Below are positions 15,930 to 24,334 of a stretch of DNA of 64,000 bases, piece after piece. Within the stretch, counting starts at the first letter, position 1, and the number at the start of each line of letters is the position of its first letter. Under the pieces are notes generated by a model. It had not been told where the DNA came from, made no database searches, and worked only from the letters and a program-made list of their open reading frames with translations. The DNA lies in assembly GCF_034259205.1 (NCBI RefSeq), contig NZ_CP139487.1, positions 620,001 through 684,000 of the forward strand, given 5' to 3'. Origin of the DNA: Peredibacter starrii. Its GTDB lineage: Bacteria > Bdellovibrionota > Bacteriovoracia > Bacteriovoracales > Bacteriovoracaceae. The position numbers were made by a program, and so were the translations under genes.

Positions 15930-18793
15930 AGTATCTATTACTATCTGTACTAATTGCGAACTCGGTTTGGGGTGCGAAGCTTACCCTGGATGAGCGCCGT
16001 AAAAAGATTCTTTCGATTGTAGATGAGGAGCTTTCAGAAGTATCTCGTCTGGCAAAGCAGCAGGACTTTAAGTCTCCAGATACACTTCTTCGTTTGTCTG
16101 AATTAAATCTGGAGAAGGCCCGTCTTTGGAGAGAGGCCGAGAACGAACAGTATTTAAATATTCCGGTCGAAGAAAGAAGAAATCTTAGTAAGAAAGAGTA
16201 TTTCAATAACTCCAATAAGTATTTTGATGCTGCTAACGATGCTGGTCTAGTTGTCGTGAAGCGATTCCCTAAGTATAAGGGGATTGGAGAAGTTTATTAC
16301 ATCCTGGCGTACAACTATAAAGAACTTGGAAATAACGACCTTGCTCAAAAGTACTTTAAACTCGCCTCAAAGGATGCTCCTAAAGATTCTAAAGTTGGAT
16401 TGAAATCCAAGCTTGCTCTGGCCGATTATTATTACAATGCAAATAAATTTAAAGAGGCGATTCCTCTCTATGAAGCATCAATTAATAAGATGGATGAGAA
16501 GTGGTGGACCAAAGACGCATTCAATCTTGCCTGGTCTTACTATCGTGTAAAAAACTACGATCGCGCTATCAATCTGATGAAAGAAGTTCATAAGAAGAGT
16601 GGCGGAAAATACATTGATATGCGCAATATGGTTGAGCGTGATATCGGTATTTTCTACATTGATGCTGGTCGCATGAATGATGCCATTAACTTCTATGAAG
16701 GTCTTGGCATTAACTACACTGAACAATTTGTAAAAATCGCCAACTCAATTGTGACCCAAGGCCGTTTTGCTCAAGCTGAAACTCTGCTTAAACAAGCAGC
16801 TAAGAATGAGAAAAACCGTGATAAGCGAGTTGAGATTCTAATCGCTCAATTAAATCTCTTTGATAAATTCAATAAGGTCTCAGAACACCTGGAAGTTTGT
16901 AAAGAGTTGGTGGCCCTTCACCTGAAGCAACCTCTTAATACGGATGACTTCAATAAATTAGTTTTCCATGTGAATAAGAAGGCGGCCGAGCTTCAGAAAG
17001 CAACTGCCTCTGATATTTATAAGAATGTACCGAAGGTTCAGAAGCAGAAGTCTCAAGAGGCGATTGCATACTTTGAACTGTCGGCACAGCTTTCTCCCGG
17101 TCAGAAAGCGGAGAAGATTTTCTTCCAAGGTGAGACTGCTTATGCCGCAAGAAATTACAGCAAGGCCATTGGTCTTTATATCACTTCCTTTGATGCTGCT
17201 CGTGCCAATAATGACAAGAAGATCATGAACCAAAGTTTGGAAGGTATGCTTTCCTCTCTTGGGCAAAAGAATCTAAGTCCAAAAGTTGCGGAAAAAAATT
17301 ATGTGCCGGTTTATACCCGTTATTTAAGTTTTGATTCCAAAAGCGAACGCGCAAATTCAATTTACGTGAAACTTTTCAATGCCCAGTTCGATGGCAAAGA
17401 TCTGGCCGGGGCCGAGAAAACCATGGCGGATTTCGCGAAGAACTTTCCGAAAGATTATAAGACTCAGGAAGGGATGCTTGCGAAGGTCATGGAAGAACAC
17501 CGAAAGAATAAAAACTACTCAGCAGTTAAAGGCTACGTAGGAAGAATTAATGACGGTGAATTCAAAATTTCTAAGAAGTATGCAGATGCCCTTAGAAGTT
17601 TAATGACAAAGATTCAAATTGAAGGTGTCCAGCAATCTCTTGAAAAAGGGGACAAAGCCGTGGCGCTCAAAGGTTATCACCAGATTTATGAATCAGATGA
17701 GAGTACACCGAAGGCGAAGGTCAATGCGGCCTACAACCTTTCGGCCCTTTATTATGAAATGGGGAACTCTAATCAAAGTTACGAATGGTCCGTTATTGCA
17801 ATTAGAGATATGGACGTAGCAGATGTAAATAAATTTGCTGATTCATTCCTAAGTATCGCTTCTGGCCTGTTTCTTCGTCAGGAATTTAATCGTTCGGCCG
17901 ATCTTTCATTCAGAATGGTGGCAAAACTTTGTAAGGAGAATTCTTCAAACAAGGTTGTTGCTTATAAAAATGCTGCCTTTATTGCCCTGGCCAATAATGA
18001 CATCAATAAGGCCCTTGAAGTTCGTGACTTTGGAAAGCAGTGTTCAATTTCTGATGCCGCGATTGCCGAAGTCTCATTTGAAATTCTAAAAGATCTGGCG
18101 AAGGCACGTCGCTGGGAGGCCTATGAGAAGTTGATCGCGGAGCTAGAGACAAATTCTAAAAACTTCCCTCAACTAATTAAGCCCCTTGAAGATCTTCGTA
18201 GAGAATATTTGGGTATTGGAAATAATGAAGAGGCGAGACAAGCTGCCGAAAAGCAAAACCGTTTCTACCAGTTGGCCAAGTCTCAAAAGCTGGACATCCC
18301 GGTTGAGGCCCTGGACCTTATGGCCGAGAAAATGCTCGCAAGTGTTCAGGATAAAAAACAACGACTTGATCAGATTCAACTTCGTTTTCCAGAAGCTGAA
18401 TTTAATAGCGCCGTTAAATCTAAGCTTCAGCTCCTTGATCAGATGACTTCTGATGTTAATAACATCCAAAAAATCGGATCAGGTAAGGGAATCGTCGAGG
18501 CCTATAAATACGTCATTGATGCCTATGAATCTTTTGGTACTGAGCTTAAAAACTTCACTCCGGAAGGCAAGGCCCCAGAGTATGTAGCAAGTTTTAAGAA
18601 GGCCATGGCCGAAGTTCACGGTCCAATTCTTGCCAATGCCAGAAAGCAGCGTTCTGAAGTGAAGAAACTTATCTCTGATAATAAAATCCTGAGCTTCTCA
18701 AACTACGCTGTTCTTTATTCTGAACTTGAAAGTAACAAGCGCTTTCTTACTGAGAAAGAAGCAGTCCTCATGGAAAGAGGAGGTCGCCAATGA
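15923..18793 (+). CDS. Large periplasmic TPR protein of the Agl/Glt gliding set
   Basis: 956 residues with a short signal peptide (MLKYLLLSVLIANSVWGAK). The chain is a series of helical repeats with TPR spacing, for example YYILAYNYKELGNNDLAQKY, ADYYYNANKFKEAIPLYEAS, LAWSYYRVKNYDRAINLMKE and GETAYAARNYSKAIGLYITS, through most of the sequence. Myxococcus gliding clusters encode comparable large TPR proteins (AglT/PglI group). The start overlaps the previous gene by seven bases and the stop overlaps the next start by four, so the whole set is translationally coupled. It probably acts as a periplasmic assembly platform; no catalytic site is visible. Confidence 0.7.
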   Translation: MLKYLLLSVLIANSVWGAKLTLDERRKKILSIVDEELSEVSRLAKQQDFKSPDTLLRLSELNLEKARLWREAENEQYLNIPVEERRNLSKKEYFNNSNKYFDAANDAGLVVVKRFPKYKGIGEVYYILAYNYKELGNNDLAQKYFKLASKDAPKDSKVGLKSKLALADYYYNANKFKEAIPLYEASINKMDEKWWTKDAFNLAWSYYRVKNYDRAINLMKEVHKKSGGKYIDMRNMVERDIGIFYIDAGRMNDAINFYEGLGINYTEQFVKIANSIVTQGRFAQAETLLKQAAKNEKNRDKRVEILIAQLNLFDKFNKVSEHLEVCKELVALHLKQPLNTDDFNKLVFHVNKKAAELQKATASDIYKNVPKVQKQKSQEAIAYFELSAQLSPGQKAEKIFFQGETAYAARNYSKAIGLYITSFDAARANNDKKIMNQSLEGMLSSLGQKNLSPKVAEKNYVPVYTRYLSFDSKSERANSIYVKLFNAQFDGKDLAGAEKTMADFAKNFPKDYKTQEGMLAKVMEEHRKNKNYSAVKGYVGRINDGEFKISKKYADALRSLMTKIQIEGVQQSLEKGDKAVALKGYHQIYESDESTPKAKVNAAYNLSALYYEMGNSNQSYEWSVIAIRDMDVADVNKFADSFLSIASGLFLRQEFNRSADLSFRMVAKLCKENSSNKVVAYKNAAFIALANNDINKALEVRDFGKQCSISDAAIAEVSFEILKDLAKARRWEAYEKLIAELETNSKNFPQLIKPLEDLRREYLGIGNNEEARQAAEKQNRFYQLAKSQKLDIPVEALDLMAEKMLASVQDKKQRLDQIQLRFPEAEFNSAVKSKLQLLDQMTSDVNNIQKIGSGKGIVEAYKYVIDAYESFGTELKNFTPEGKAPEYVASFKKAMAEVHGPILANARKQRSEVKKLISDNKILSFSNYAVLYSELESNKRFLTEKEAVLMERGGRQ

Positions 18794-19680
18794 AATTAAT
18801 TCTTCTGCCACTTTTACTTATTGCGGCCTGTTCGACTACGAAAGAAAAAGCACCGACGAGTGCTCCGGCCAACGTAAGTAATGAGGCCTTTAAAAAAGAG
18901 AAACCACTCTCGAATTCGGAAATCTCGGATTATTACCAAGGCAACGCAAAGTCCCTTAATCCGGCCCTATTAGATGAGACTTTGGATCGCATGACTCCGG
19001 AAGAGCTTGCAAAGCTAAATGTTGCAGCAGATCCATTAATGGATATTTCTGTTCGTTGTGGTCAGCGAGATTTCGAAGGAGCTTTTGCCATTGCTGGTAA
19101 GAACTTCAATAAGTATCAAAAAGTGGCGCAGTATTGGAACCTTGTGGCCAACTGTCACTTGAATCAGGGCTCACATCGTAAAGCACTTCTTTTTTATAAC
19201 AAAGCTCTGGAAGTAACTCCAAACTACGTTCCGGCCCTAAATAACATCGGCGTTCTTTACTCTCGTCAGGGTCTGGATCAAAAGGCGTTGGTTGCCTTTG
19301 AACGCGCCAATAAGCAGTCAAAATTTTCAAAGACTCCAAGATACAACTTGGCGAAGCTTTATCTTACTTATGGTCTAGCAGAGCAAGCGCAGCCTCTTTT
19401 TTTAAGTCTTTTGAATGGATCGCCAAAAGACGTGGATATTCTGAACGCAGTTGGATCAACTTACTTTTTAATGTCTGATTACAACCGCGCTCTCAGTTAC
19501 TATCAGCAGATTCCGCGTTCTGAATGGGACCGCGCTGAAATTGGATTGAACGTTGCTTACACTTATAAAAAAGTCGGTAAAGCGGCCGAGGCCCAGAAAA
19601 TATTTTCTGGCATTAAGGATCCTTCGAGCGCCAATCTTCGCCGCTACTATTCGGCGATTGAATCACAATTAGGAGAATAG
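18790..19680 (+). CDS. TPR lipoprotein, GltE/AglT-like
   Basis: 296 residues. MKLILLPLLLIAACSTTKEK is a lipoprotein signal with lipobox IAAC; Ser at +2 of the mature protein suggests the outer membrane by the E. coli rule. At least three canonical TPRs lie at residues about 115-270 (YWNLVANCHLNQGSHRKALL, ALNNIGVLYSRQGLDQKALV, ILNAVGSTYFLMSDYNRALS). GltE of Myxococcus is a TPR lipoprotein needed for gliding. The ATG overlaps the upstream stop (ATGA) directly after an AGAGGAGG sequence. It likely anchors the periplasmic TPR proteins to the outer membrane. Confidence 0.72.
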   Translation: MKLILLPLLLIAACSTTKEKAPTSAPANVSNEAFKKEKPLSNSEISDYYQGNAKSLNPALLDETLDRMTPEELAKLNVAADPLMDISVRCGQRDFEGAFAIAGKNFNKYQKVAQYWNLVANCHLNQGSHRKALLFYNKALEVTPNYVPALNNIGVLYSRQGLDQKALVAFERANKQSKFSKTPRYNLAKLYLTYGLAEQAQPLFLSLLNGSPKDVDILNAVGSTYFLMSDYNRALSYYQQIPRSEWDRAEIGLNVAYTYKKVGKAAEAQKIFSGIKDPSSANLRRYYSAIESQLGE

Positions 19681-19681
19681 G

Positions 19682-19933
19682 ATGAAAATCATAGCAGCAA
19701 CTTTATTTTTCATTCTTTCAGGAACGGTTTTGGCCCAAAATAAACCAAACGTTCGTTATGAATATAAAAAATTCGAAAAGTTTGATTTCGAAGAAATTGG
19801 AGTAGAAGGAGAGGCCGGCGCGCCTGGTGATATCTCTATTTCTCCAAGACTAAGAAAAGAATTTAAGAACAAGCTTCCTGAAAGAGCAAATTTTAACAAA
19901 GAAATGAAAAAAGCCGTAGAAGGCATTCGCTAG
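19682..19933 (+). CDS. Small exported protein in the Glt-like operon, 83 aa
   Basis: The protein begins MKIIAATLFFILSGTVLAQ, a clean signal peptide, leaving about 64 charged residues (YEYKKFEKFDFEEIGVEGE, then LRKEFKNKLPERANFNKEMK). It starts one base after the previous stop, behind AGGAGAATAG. Its stop region contributes the AGGGG that precedes the GTG of the FHA gene. The alternating acidic and basic stretches suggest a periplasmic adaptor or linker peptide. A comparison with small Glt proteins such as GltF is tempting from position only; I cannot confirm homology. Confidence 0.7.
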   Translation: MKIIAATLFFILSGTVLAQNKPNVRYEYKKFEKFDFEEIGVEGEAGAPGDISISPRLRKEFKNKLPERANFNKEMKKAVEGIR

Positions 19934-19942
19934 GGGACATTT

Positions 19943-21961
19943 GTGCAAGTAGAGAAAAATAAACAGCCAAAGATGTTCGAAGTACGCGCCACCAACCCAG
20001 CTCATAAAACGAAAGGGGGAGTGTTCGGAAAAGGACGTTTCCTCTTAGGAAGAAGTGAAAGCTGTGACCTCATTGTAAACAGCGAGGCAGTTTCCGCGGT
20101 CCATGCTGTGCTTGAAGTGTTTGAAGACAAGGCCATCATTTATGATATGAATTCCACGAACGGAACCTATGTGAATGATGCGAAAGTCATCGTTAAAGAA
20201 TTCAGGATTGGTGATACCTTCCGCCTGGCCGACATTGAATTCACTTATCAAAACTATGTAGTTTCAGAGGCGCTTCCTCCCGTGCTTGATACACTGGAAC
20301 CAGCACTTGGTGAGGCATCGGTTAAACTTCCGCCTGAGCTACCTTCTACTCCGAAGGCCCTGCCGAAAGCGGCACCTGCAGTTTCATCACATATGCCTTC
20401 AATCGTTTATCCACTTGCCGCTGATCCAAAAGCGGAATTCAGTGAATATATTTTTGAAGATAAGGACGATCTTTATCCTATCTTCAAATACGAGGCCTCA
20501 AAACAAGCAGTCGAAGTCATCATCCTTCATAATGACCAGGTGTTCAGTGTTGATTACTTCCCAGAAGGTCGTAATACTTATTTCATCACTGGCGTCCTGT
20601 CTAAAAAAGACGAGATCGAATTTCCTTATCTTAATAAAAATGAAAAGTTTCCTTTCGTCGATGTTAGAGGCGGAAGTGCTACTGTTCATACACTACCTGG
20701 TTTTGGAGTTTTTCTACTTAGTGACAAAAAGAAAGACACTGGTCACGTAGGTGCGAGCATTGAACTTTCTGGTCAGGACCTGGTTCGCTTACAAAAAGAT
20801 CACCTTCAAATTTTTGTGAGAAATGTGGCCGCTCCTCCTAAGATTGCACATGCTCCAATTCTTAAACGTGATCCAGAATTCAGAAAATATCTGGCTCTGT
20901 TTATGCTTCTGGCCGGTCTTTTCATCGTGTCTTTGAACGTGATTGAAGTTCCGGAAGATGATAAGAAAGATGAATTGGCGCCTGAAAGACTTGCGACCAT
21001 CCTTTACAAGCAACCTCTAACGGTTTCTAAGAACGTTGCAGTTGAAAAAACCGAAACTGCTCCTAAGCAGGTGCAAAAGGCCCCTGATAAGGTCGCCGTT
21101 GAAAAGACAGCAACGACCGAGAAAAAACCTGATGTTAAGAAGCCGGATGTTGTAACTACTAAAGAGCAAAACAAAAAGCCTGATCCGGGCAAAAAAACCG
21201 CGACTGAAAAGAAAGTAGTAAAGCAGGGGACGACTCCGGTAACTAAGCCTTCAAATAAGAAGTTTGATACACCGGTTGCGAAATCAACCACGACTACTTC
21301 AAGTGCAAAAGCACCGACTGCTTATTCACAACTTGAAGTAAAAACTGCGGGCCACGTTGAAGTTTATAAATCAGCAGATTTCTCAAGTTCAGTTAGTACA
21401 TTGGTGGCAAAGGGTGGATCGCTATCTGGAGTTAAAACAGTGGGCGCTTCAGGCTCAGGTTCTAATGCTGGACAAATCGGTGCAGCATCTGGAGTTGTTG
21501 GAGGAAGTGGTAGTGTTAAAACTTCCAGCATGACTACCAATCAAGGAAGTCTCGTTGGTGCTACAACAGGCGTTCTGGGTGAATCAAAAGGTGCTGAAGG
21601 TCTTTCTGCTAAACGTGAAATTTACACTGCAGGAATTCCTGGTGAAACTGTTGTTCTAGGTTCAATGGACCCGGACGTTATCAGAAGAATTCTGATCGAA
21701 CACCTTCCGCAATTTCGTTATTGTTATCAGCAAGAGATTGAAAGAAGAGGTTCAGAGGTCTTTGGTGTTGTAAAACTTAACTTTGTCATCGGAGCTTCCG
21801 GCCACGTTTCAAAGGCCGGTACTGATGGAAGTTCAGGGTTACCAGCAGATGTTAGTAAGTGTGTTGTGAATGTCCTTCGAGGAATCACCTTCCCGGAACC
21901 AATGGGCGGCGGTACGGTAGAGGTAAAACAGCCAATGAACTTCCAGACCAAGAAGATGTAA
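19943..21961 (+). CDS. GltG-like FHA and TonB-like trans-envelope protein
   Basis: 672 residues in four parts. Residues about 25-105 are a cytoplasmic FHA phospho-threonine-binding domain (GRFLLGRSESCDLIV, then VHAVLEV and NSTNGTYVND). A single transmembrane helix lies near 315-336 (YLALFMLLAGLFIVSLNVI). A Lys/Pro/Thr-rich periplasmic stretch follows (about 345-455, with KKPDVKKPD-type segments), then a Gly/Ser-rich stretch, and a C-terminal domain at about 574-672 with the AgmX/PglI tail pattern (LPQFRYCYQQEI, GVVKLNFVIGASGHV, CVVNVLRGITFPEP). GltG of Myxococcus has the same order and links the cytoplasm to the outer membrane. The start is a GTG behind AGGGG; an ATG at 19973 is the alternative. 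It ends the operon before two terminators. Confidence 0.82.
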   Translation: MQVEKNKQPKMFEVRATNPAHKTKGGVFGKGRFLLGRSESCDLIVNSEAVSAVHAVLEVFEDKAIIYDMNSTNGTYVNDAKVIVKEFRIGDTFRLADIEFTYQNYVVSEALPPVLDTLEPALGEASVKLPPELPSTPKALPKAAPAVSSHMPSIVYPLAADPKAEFSEYIFEDKDDLYPIFKYEASKQAVEVIILHNDQVFSVDYFPEGRNTYFITGVLSKKDEIEFPYLNKNEKFPFVDVRGGSATVHTLPGFGVFLLSDKKKDTGHVGASIELSGQDLVRLQKDHLQIFVRNVAAPPKIAHAPILKRDPEFRKYLALFMLLAGLFIVSLNVIEVPEDDKKDELAPERLATILYKQPLTVSKNVAVEKTETAPKQVQKAPDKVAVEKTATTEKKPDVKKPDVVTTKEQNKKPDPGKKTATEKKVVKQGTTPVTKPSNKKFDTPVAKSTTTTSSAKAPTAYSQLEVKTAGHVEVYKSADFSSSVSTLVAKGGSLSGVKTVGASGSGSNAGQIGAASGVVGGSGSVKTSSMTTNQGSLVGATTGVLGESKGAEGLSAKREIYTAGIPGETVVLGSMDPDVIRRILIEHLPQFRYCYQQEIERRGSEVFGVVKLNFVIGASGHVSKAGTDGSSGLPADVSKCVVNVLRGITFPEPMGGGTVEVKQPMNFQTKKM

Positions 21962-21970
21962 TAAATGACA

Positions 21971-21995
21971 AAGGACCCGTAAGGGTCCTTTTTTT
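21971..21995 (+). terminator. Rho-independent terminator of the glt-like operon
   Basis: An eight-base stem AAGGACCC/GGGTCCTT with loop GTAA is followed by a run of T. It starts ten bases after the gltG-like stop. Confidence 0.9.
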
Positions 21996-22000
21996 ATGCC

Positions 22001-22031
22001 AAAAAAAAGGGACCATCGCTGGTCCCTTTTT
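22001..22031. terminator. Bidirectional terminator between glt and agl operons
   Basis: Stem GGGACC/GGTCCC with loop ATCGCT is preceded by eight A and followed by five T, so it has a U-run in both orientations. It backs up the plus-strand terminator just upstream and ends the minus-strand motor operon. Confidence 0.85.
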
Positions 22032-22055
22032 CATTTGTTCAGTTGGAATAGAGAG

Positions 22056-22568
22056 TTAATTACCTTGAGTTAAAACCACAAATTTAAACTCTTTAAAACC
22101 GGCAGCAGCACAGGTGTACATAACTCGTTTCAGGTAAGAGTATTTAAGTGACTTATCAACGACCAGGTTGGCAATCCCTGAGAACTTCTTGGCCTGTGGC
22201 GAGAGTTTCTCAGATTGCTTAATCGTTTCTTTGATTTTGACTAACTCATTATACAGAGGAACAATTCTTCGTCCGCCTTCATCAAATAACTGATCGTCTG
22301 GAATTTCTGTGTTCACTACTTCTGTATCGTCCACCCAAATCTGAGTTTTTGATACCTGCACATTCACACCGAAGTTATTTAAGGTCTCAGATGAAGAACG
22401 AGGGAGTTCAATTTCTTTCGGAACGTTAATGACCACTCCCGAAGAGTTATAACTTTGAAGAAGGAAAACCAGAAGGATGGTAAGAATATCGAGAAGGGAA
22501 GTGATATCGATATCAAATACCGTCGCTTTCTTTCTTCCTCTGCCAAATCGTGAAGCTCTACGTGCCAT
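22056..22568 (-). CDS. TolR/ExbD-like motor protein, AglS-like
   Basis: 170 residues, the usual ExbD/TolR size. A short cytoplasmic N-terminus is followed by one transmembrane helix, and the membrane-proximal Asp is seen in FDIDITSLLDILTILLVFLL, where the Asp of TSLLDIL is the proton-pathway residue of TolR/ExbD. A periplasmic domain follows. It lies nine bases downstream of a second TolR-like gene and a TolQ-like gene, matching the AglR-AglQ-AglS motor of Myxococcus, which uses proton-motive force to drive gliding complexes. Convergent with the Glt-like operon. AglS versus AglQ is assigned by order only. Confidence 0.82.
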   Translation of the reverse strand: MARRASRFGRGRKKATVFDIDITSLLDILTILLVFLLQSYNSSGVVINVPKEIELPRSSSETLNNFGVNVQVSKTQIWVDDTEVVNTEIPDDQLFDEGGRRIVPLYNELVKIKETIKQSEKLSPQAKKFSGIANLVVDKSLKYSYLKRVMYTCAAAGFKEFKFVVLTQGN

Positions 22569-22576
22569 ACTTCCTC

Positions 22577-23110
22577 TTAAGTCGTTAGATTACTGAAGAT
22601 GATACGGTCGAAAAGATTTTTGATCTTCTCGTCCACGCCTTCTTTATTTGGTTTAAAGATGGCCTCATCGGTTTTGTTTAGCATTCTGACCGCATCCATG
22701 ATTTTGACGATCTCTTCGTAAGGAAGTTCATCTGTCGGCTCAAAGATGATTGAATCTTCATCCACGTGTTGTTTTTTCAAGTCAATTAACGTTGTGTGAA
22801 TATCATCATAATTGAACTGACCATCTGCCTGACGAGTGAACTTCTTCATTTCCTTAGAAGGAATTCCGGTAGAGAGAGTAATGTCATTAGCAGTAACTTT
22901 CATCGTCAATGCTAGTGGCTCTTTGTCTTCTTTCTTGGGCTGTTCTTGATCAGAAACAATTGGAATCGGAGATCCGATTTCATAAATCTTTAAAAAGCTC
23001 GCCGACATCAAAAGAAAGAAAATGAAGATGAAGACCGAGTCCATAATAGGAACCAGGTTCAGCTTCTCATCCGGCTTTTTACGTTTACGGCTGGTAGGTA
23101 CTCTTAGCAT
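22577..23110 (-). CDS. TolR/ExbD-like motor protein, AglQ-like
   Basis: 177 residues. The membrane helix carries the motor Asp in NLVPIMDSVFIFIFFLLMSA (PIMD), preceded by a basic cytoplasmic N-terminus (RKRKKPDEKL) and followed by a periplasmic domain. Two different TolR-like proteins beside one TolQ-like protein is the arrangement of the AglR-Q-S motor and distinguishes it from a plain Tol-Pal locus; no TolA, TolB or Pal gene is present here. Spacing to the TolQ-like gene is ten bases. Confidence 0.82.
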   Translation of the reverse strand: MLRVPTSRKRKKPDEKLNLVPIMDSVFIFIFFLLMSASFLKIYEIGSPIPIVSDQEQPKKEDKEPLALTMKVTANDITLSTGIPSKEMKKFTRQADGQFNYDDIHTTLIDLKKQHVDEDSIIFEPTDELPYEEIVKIMDAVRMLNKTDEAIFKPNKEGVDEKIKNLFDRIIFSNLTT

Positions 23111-23120
23111 ACGCTAATCC

Positions 23121-23762
23121 TTAATCGTCGATGGCTTTTTTAGTTCCAAGAAGATCTTGAAGCTTAACTGCGAACTCATCGATCTCGTTAACGATCTTTT
23201 CCGACTTTGAAGTAAGGAAAGCGTGAATCATCATGATTGTGATTGCTGCTAGAAGACCAAGAGCAGTTGTGTTCATCGCAACTGCAATACCTTTTGCAAG
23301 AACTTCAGCTTTCTGTGTTGGATCCGCTGCAGATACCGCCGAGAATGACTGAATCAGACCCTGAATCGTACCTAATAGACCGAATAGAGTAGAAAGGTTG
23401 GCAGCAAGCTGAAGGTAAGAGAGACGTTGCTCAATTTTTGGAATCACTTCAAGCGCAGTTGCATCGATTGCGTTCTGAACTTGTTCAGTTCCCTGATTGG
23501 CACGCTTAAGACCACTCTTCAAAACTCTTGGTAGAGCAGCTTGTGAGCCTGAACAAACACGGATTGCTCCTTGAATGTCATTCGAAAGAATGTAACGTTG
23601 AAGTTCATTCATGAATGAAGGTCCGTCTACGTCGTAGGTGTAAGAGAGTTTTTTAAATCGTTCGAGTGCTACTGCCAGAGCGAATGCCCACACTGCAAGG
23701 ATCACATACATGAAAACGCCACCCTCTGTGATAAAACGAATGGCCCATTGGATAATTTCCAT
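23121..23762 (-). CDS. TolQ/ExbB-like motor protein, AglR-like
   Basis: 213 residues from the ATG at 23760-23762 (MEIIQWAIRFITEGGVFMYV), which has AAGGGGAAG eight bases ahead; the frame extends six codons further to 23780, but that start lacks a Shine-Dalgarno. Three transmembrane helices are visible: near residues 14-35, and two flanking the MotA/TolQ/ExbB signature region (LSTLFGLLGTIQGLIQSF and AVAMNTTALGLLAAITIMMI). The Thr residues of the second and third helices line the proton path in this family. It is the first gene of the motor operon, and the stator ring it forms would enclose the two TolR-like partners. Confidence 0.87.
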   Translation of the reverse strand: MEIIQWAIRFITEGGVFMYVILAVWAFALAVALERFKKLSYTYDVDGPSFMNELQRYILSNDIQGAIRVCSGSQAALPRVLKSGLKRANQGTEQVQNAIDATALEVIPKIEQRLSYLQLAANLSTLFGLLGTIQGLIQSFSAVSAADPTQKAEVLAKGIAVAMNTTALGLLAAITIMMIHAFLTSKSEKIVNEIDEFAVKLQDLLGTKKAIDD

Positions 23763-23793
23763 AACAACTTCCCCTTCCATGGAAAAATAAAGG

Positions 23794-23833
23794 TTTATAA
23801 TTCATTATAAACGCAAATCTAAATGCTCAAAGA
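23794..23833 (-). promoter_or_regulatory. Promoter with palindrome upstream of aglR-like gene
   Basis: On the minus strand TATAAT (plus 23804-23809) is embedded in an inverted repeat TTTATAAT-GA-ATTATAAA (23794-23811). A TTGAGC 15 bases upstream (23825-23830) is a possible -35, with short spacing. The dyad over the -10 could simply reflect AT-rich sequence or be an operator. Confidence 0.4.
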
Positions 23834-23864
23834 AATTTAAATATGGGAAAAAATTGAAGAATGA

Positions 23865-23883
23865 GGGGCAACGATGTTGCCCC
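23865..23883 (-). terminator. Hairpin downstream of the 23899 gene
   Basis: A perfect eight-base stem GGGGCAAC/GTTGCCCC with a three-base loop lies 15 bases after the stop of the 23899 gene. On the minus strand it is followed by TCATTCTTC and only later by a T-run, so it is an imperfect intrinsic terminator. Confidence 0.6.
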
Positions 23884-23898
23884 TATGATGATGGCTGA

Positions 23899-24324
23899 CT
23901 AAAAAGAACAAGTAACTTTCTGAGATTTGTTTGGGAAAGAAACTGAATTAAGACGACCGTCGGTCTTAATCGTTAGTGTGATCTTTCCATCTTCAGTCGC
24001 ATATTCATAATCTTTCACCATACGGTTTGTTCCAACCGTAAACATATTTGAAAGCATGACCTTTGTATCAAACTTAACTGTTTTGCCACTTTCCATGTCG
24101 TAGCCAGATAGGCTCAGGTCCATACGAACGTGGTAAGCAGGATTACCGTAAGAGTCCTCGTTATTTGAGCTCCAGATCTTTTCGATCTGAACCTTACAAG
24201 TAGCAGGAACATTATCAACAACAAGTTTTGTCTTAAGTGTGCCCTTTAAAACCGGAGTACCAACAATAGTGTGAGCAAAAGCTGCAGACACCATAAGCAT
24301 TGCTGCTAGAATGATAGTTTTCAT
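23899..24324 (-). CDS. Small exported protein of unknown function, 141 aa
   Basis: The N-terminus MKTIILAAMLMVSAAFAH is a signal peptide with cleavage after AFA. The mature domain of about 124 residues is predicted by eye to be beta-rich (TLKTKLVVDNVPATCKVQIE, AYHVRMDLSLSGYDM) with two cysteines, one near the N-terminal third and one in the last residues (VTCSF), which could form a disulfide. It begins ten bases after the stop of the glutaminase-like gene and is followed by a hairpin terminator, so the two are probably co-transcribed and co-secreted. No family is recognised. Confidence 0.7.
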   Translation of the reverse strand: MKTIILAAMLMVSAAFAHTIVGTPVLKGTLKTKLVVDNVPATCKVQIEKIWSSNNEDSYGNPAYHVRMDLSLSGYDMESGKTVKFDTKVMLSNMFTVGTNRMVKDYEYATEDGKITLTIKTDGRLNSVSFPNKSQKVTCSF

Positions 24325-24334
24325 AAATTAGTCC

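Noticed and set aside
22056-23762. TolQR/ExbBD set as part of a Tol-Pal system
   Set aside because: No TolA, TolB or Pal gene is near, two different TolR-like genes are present, and the facing operon matches gliding proteins; Agl-type is a better reading.
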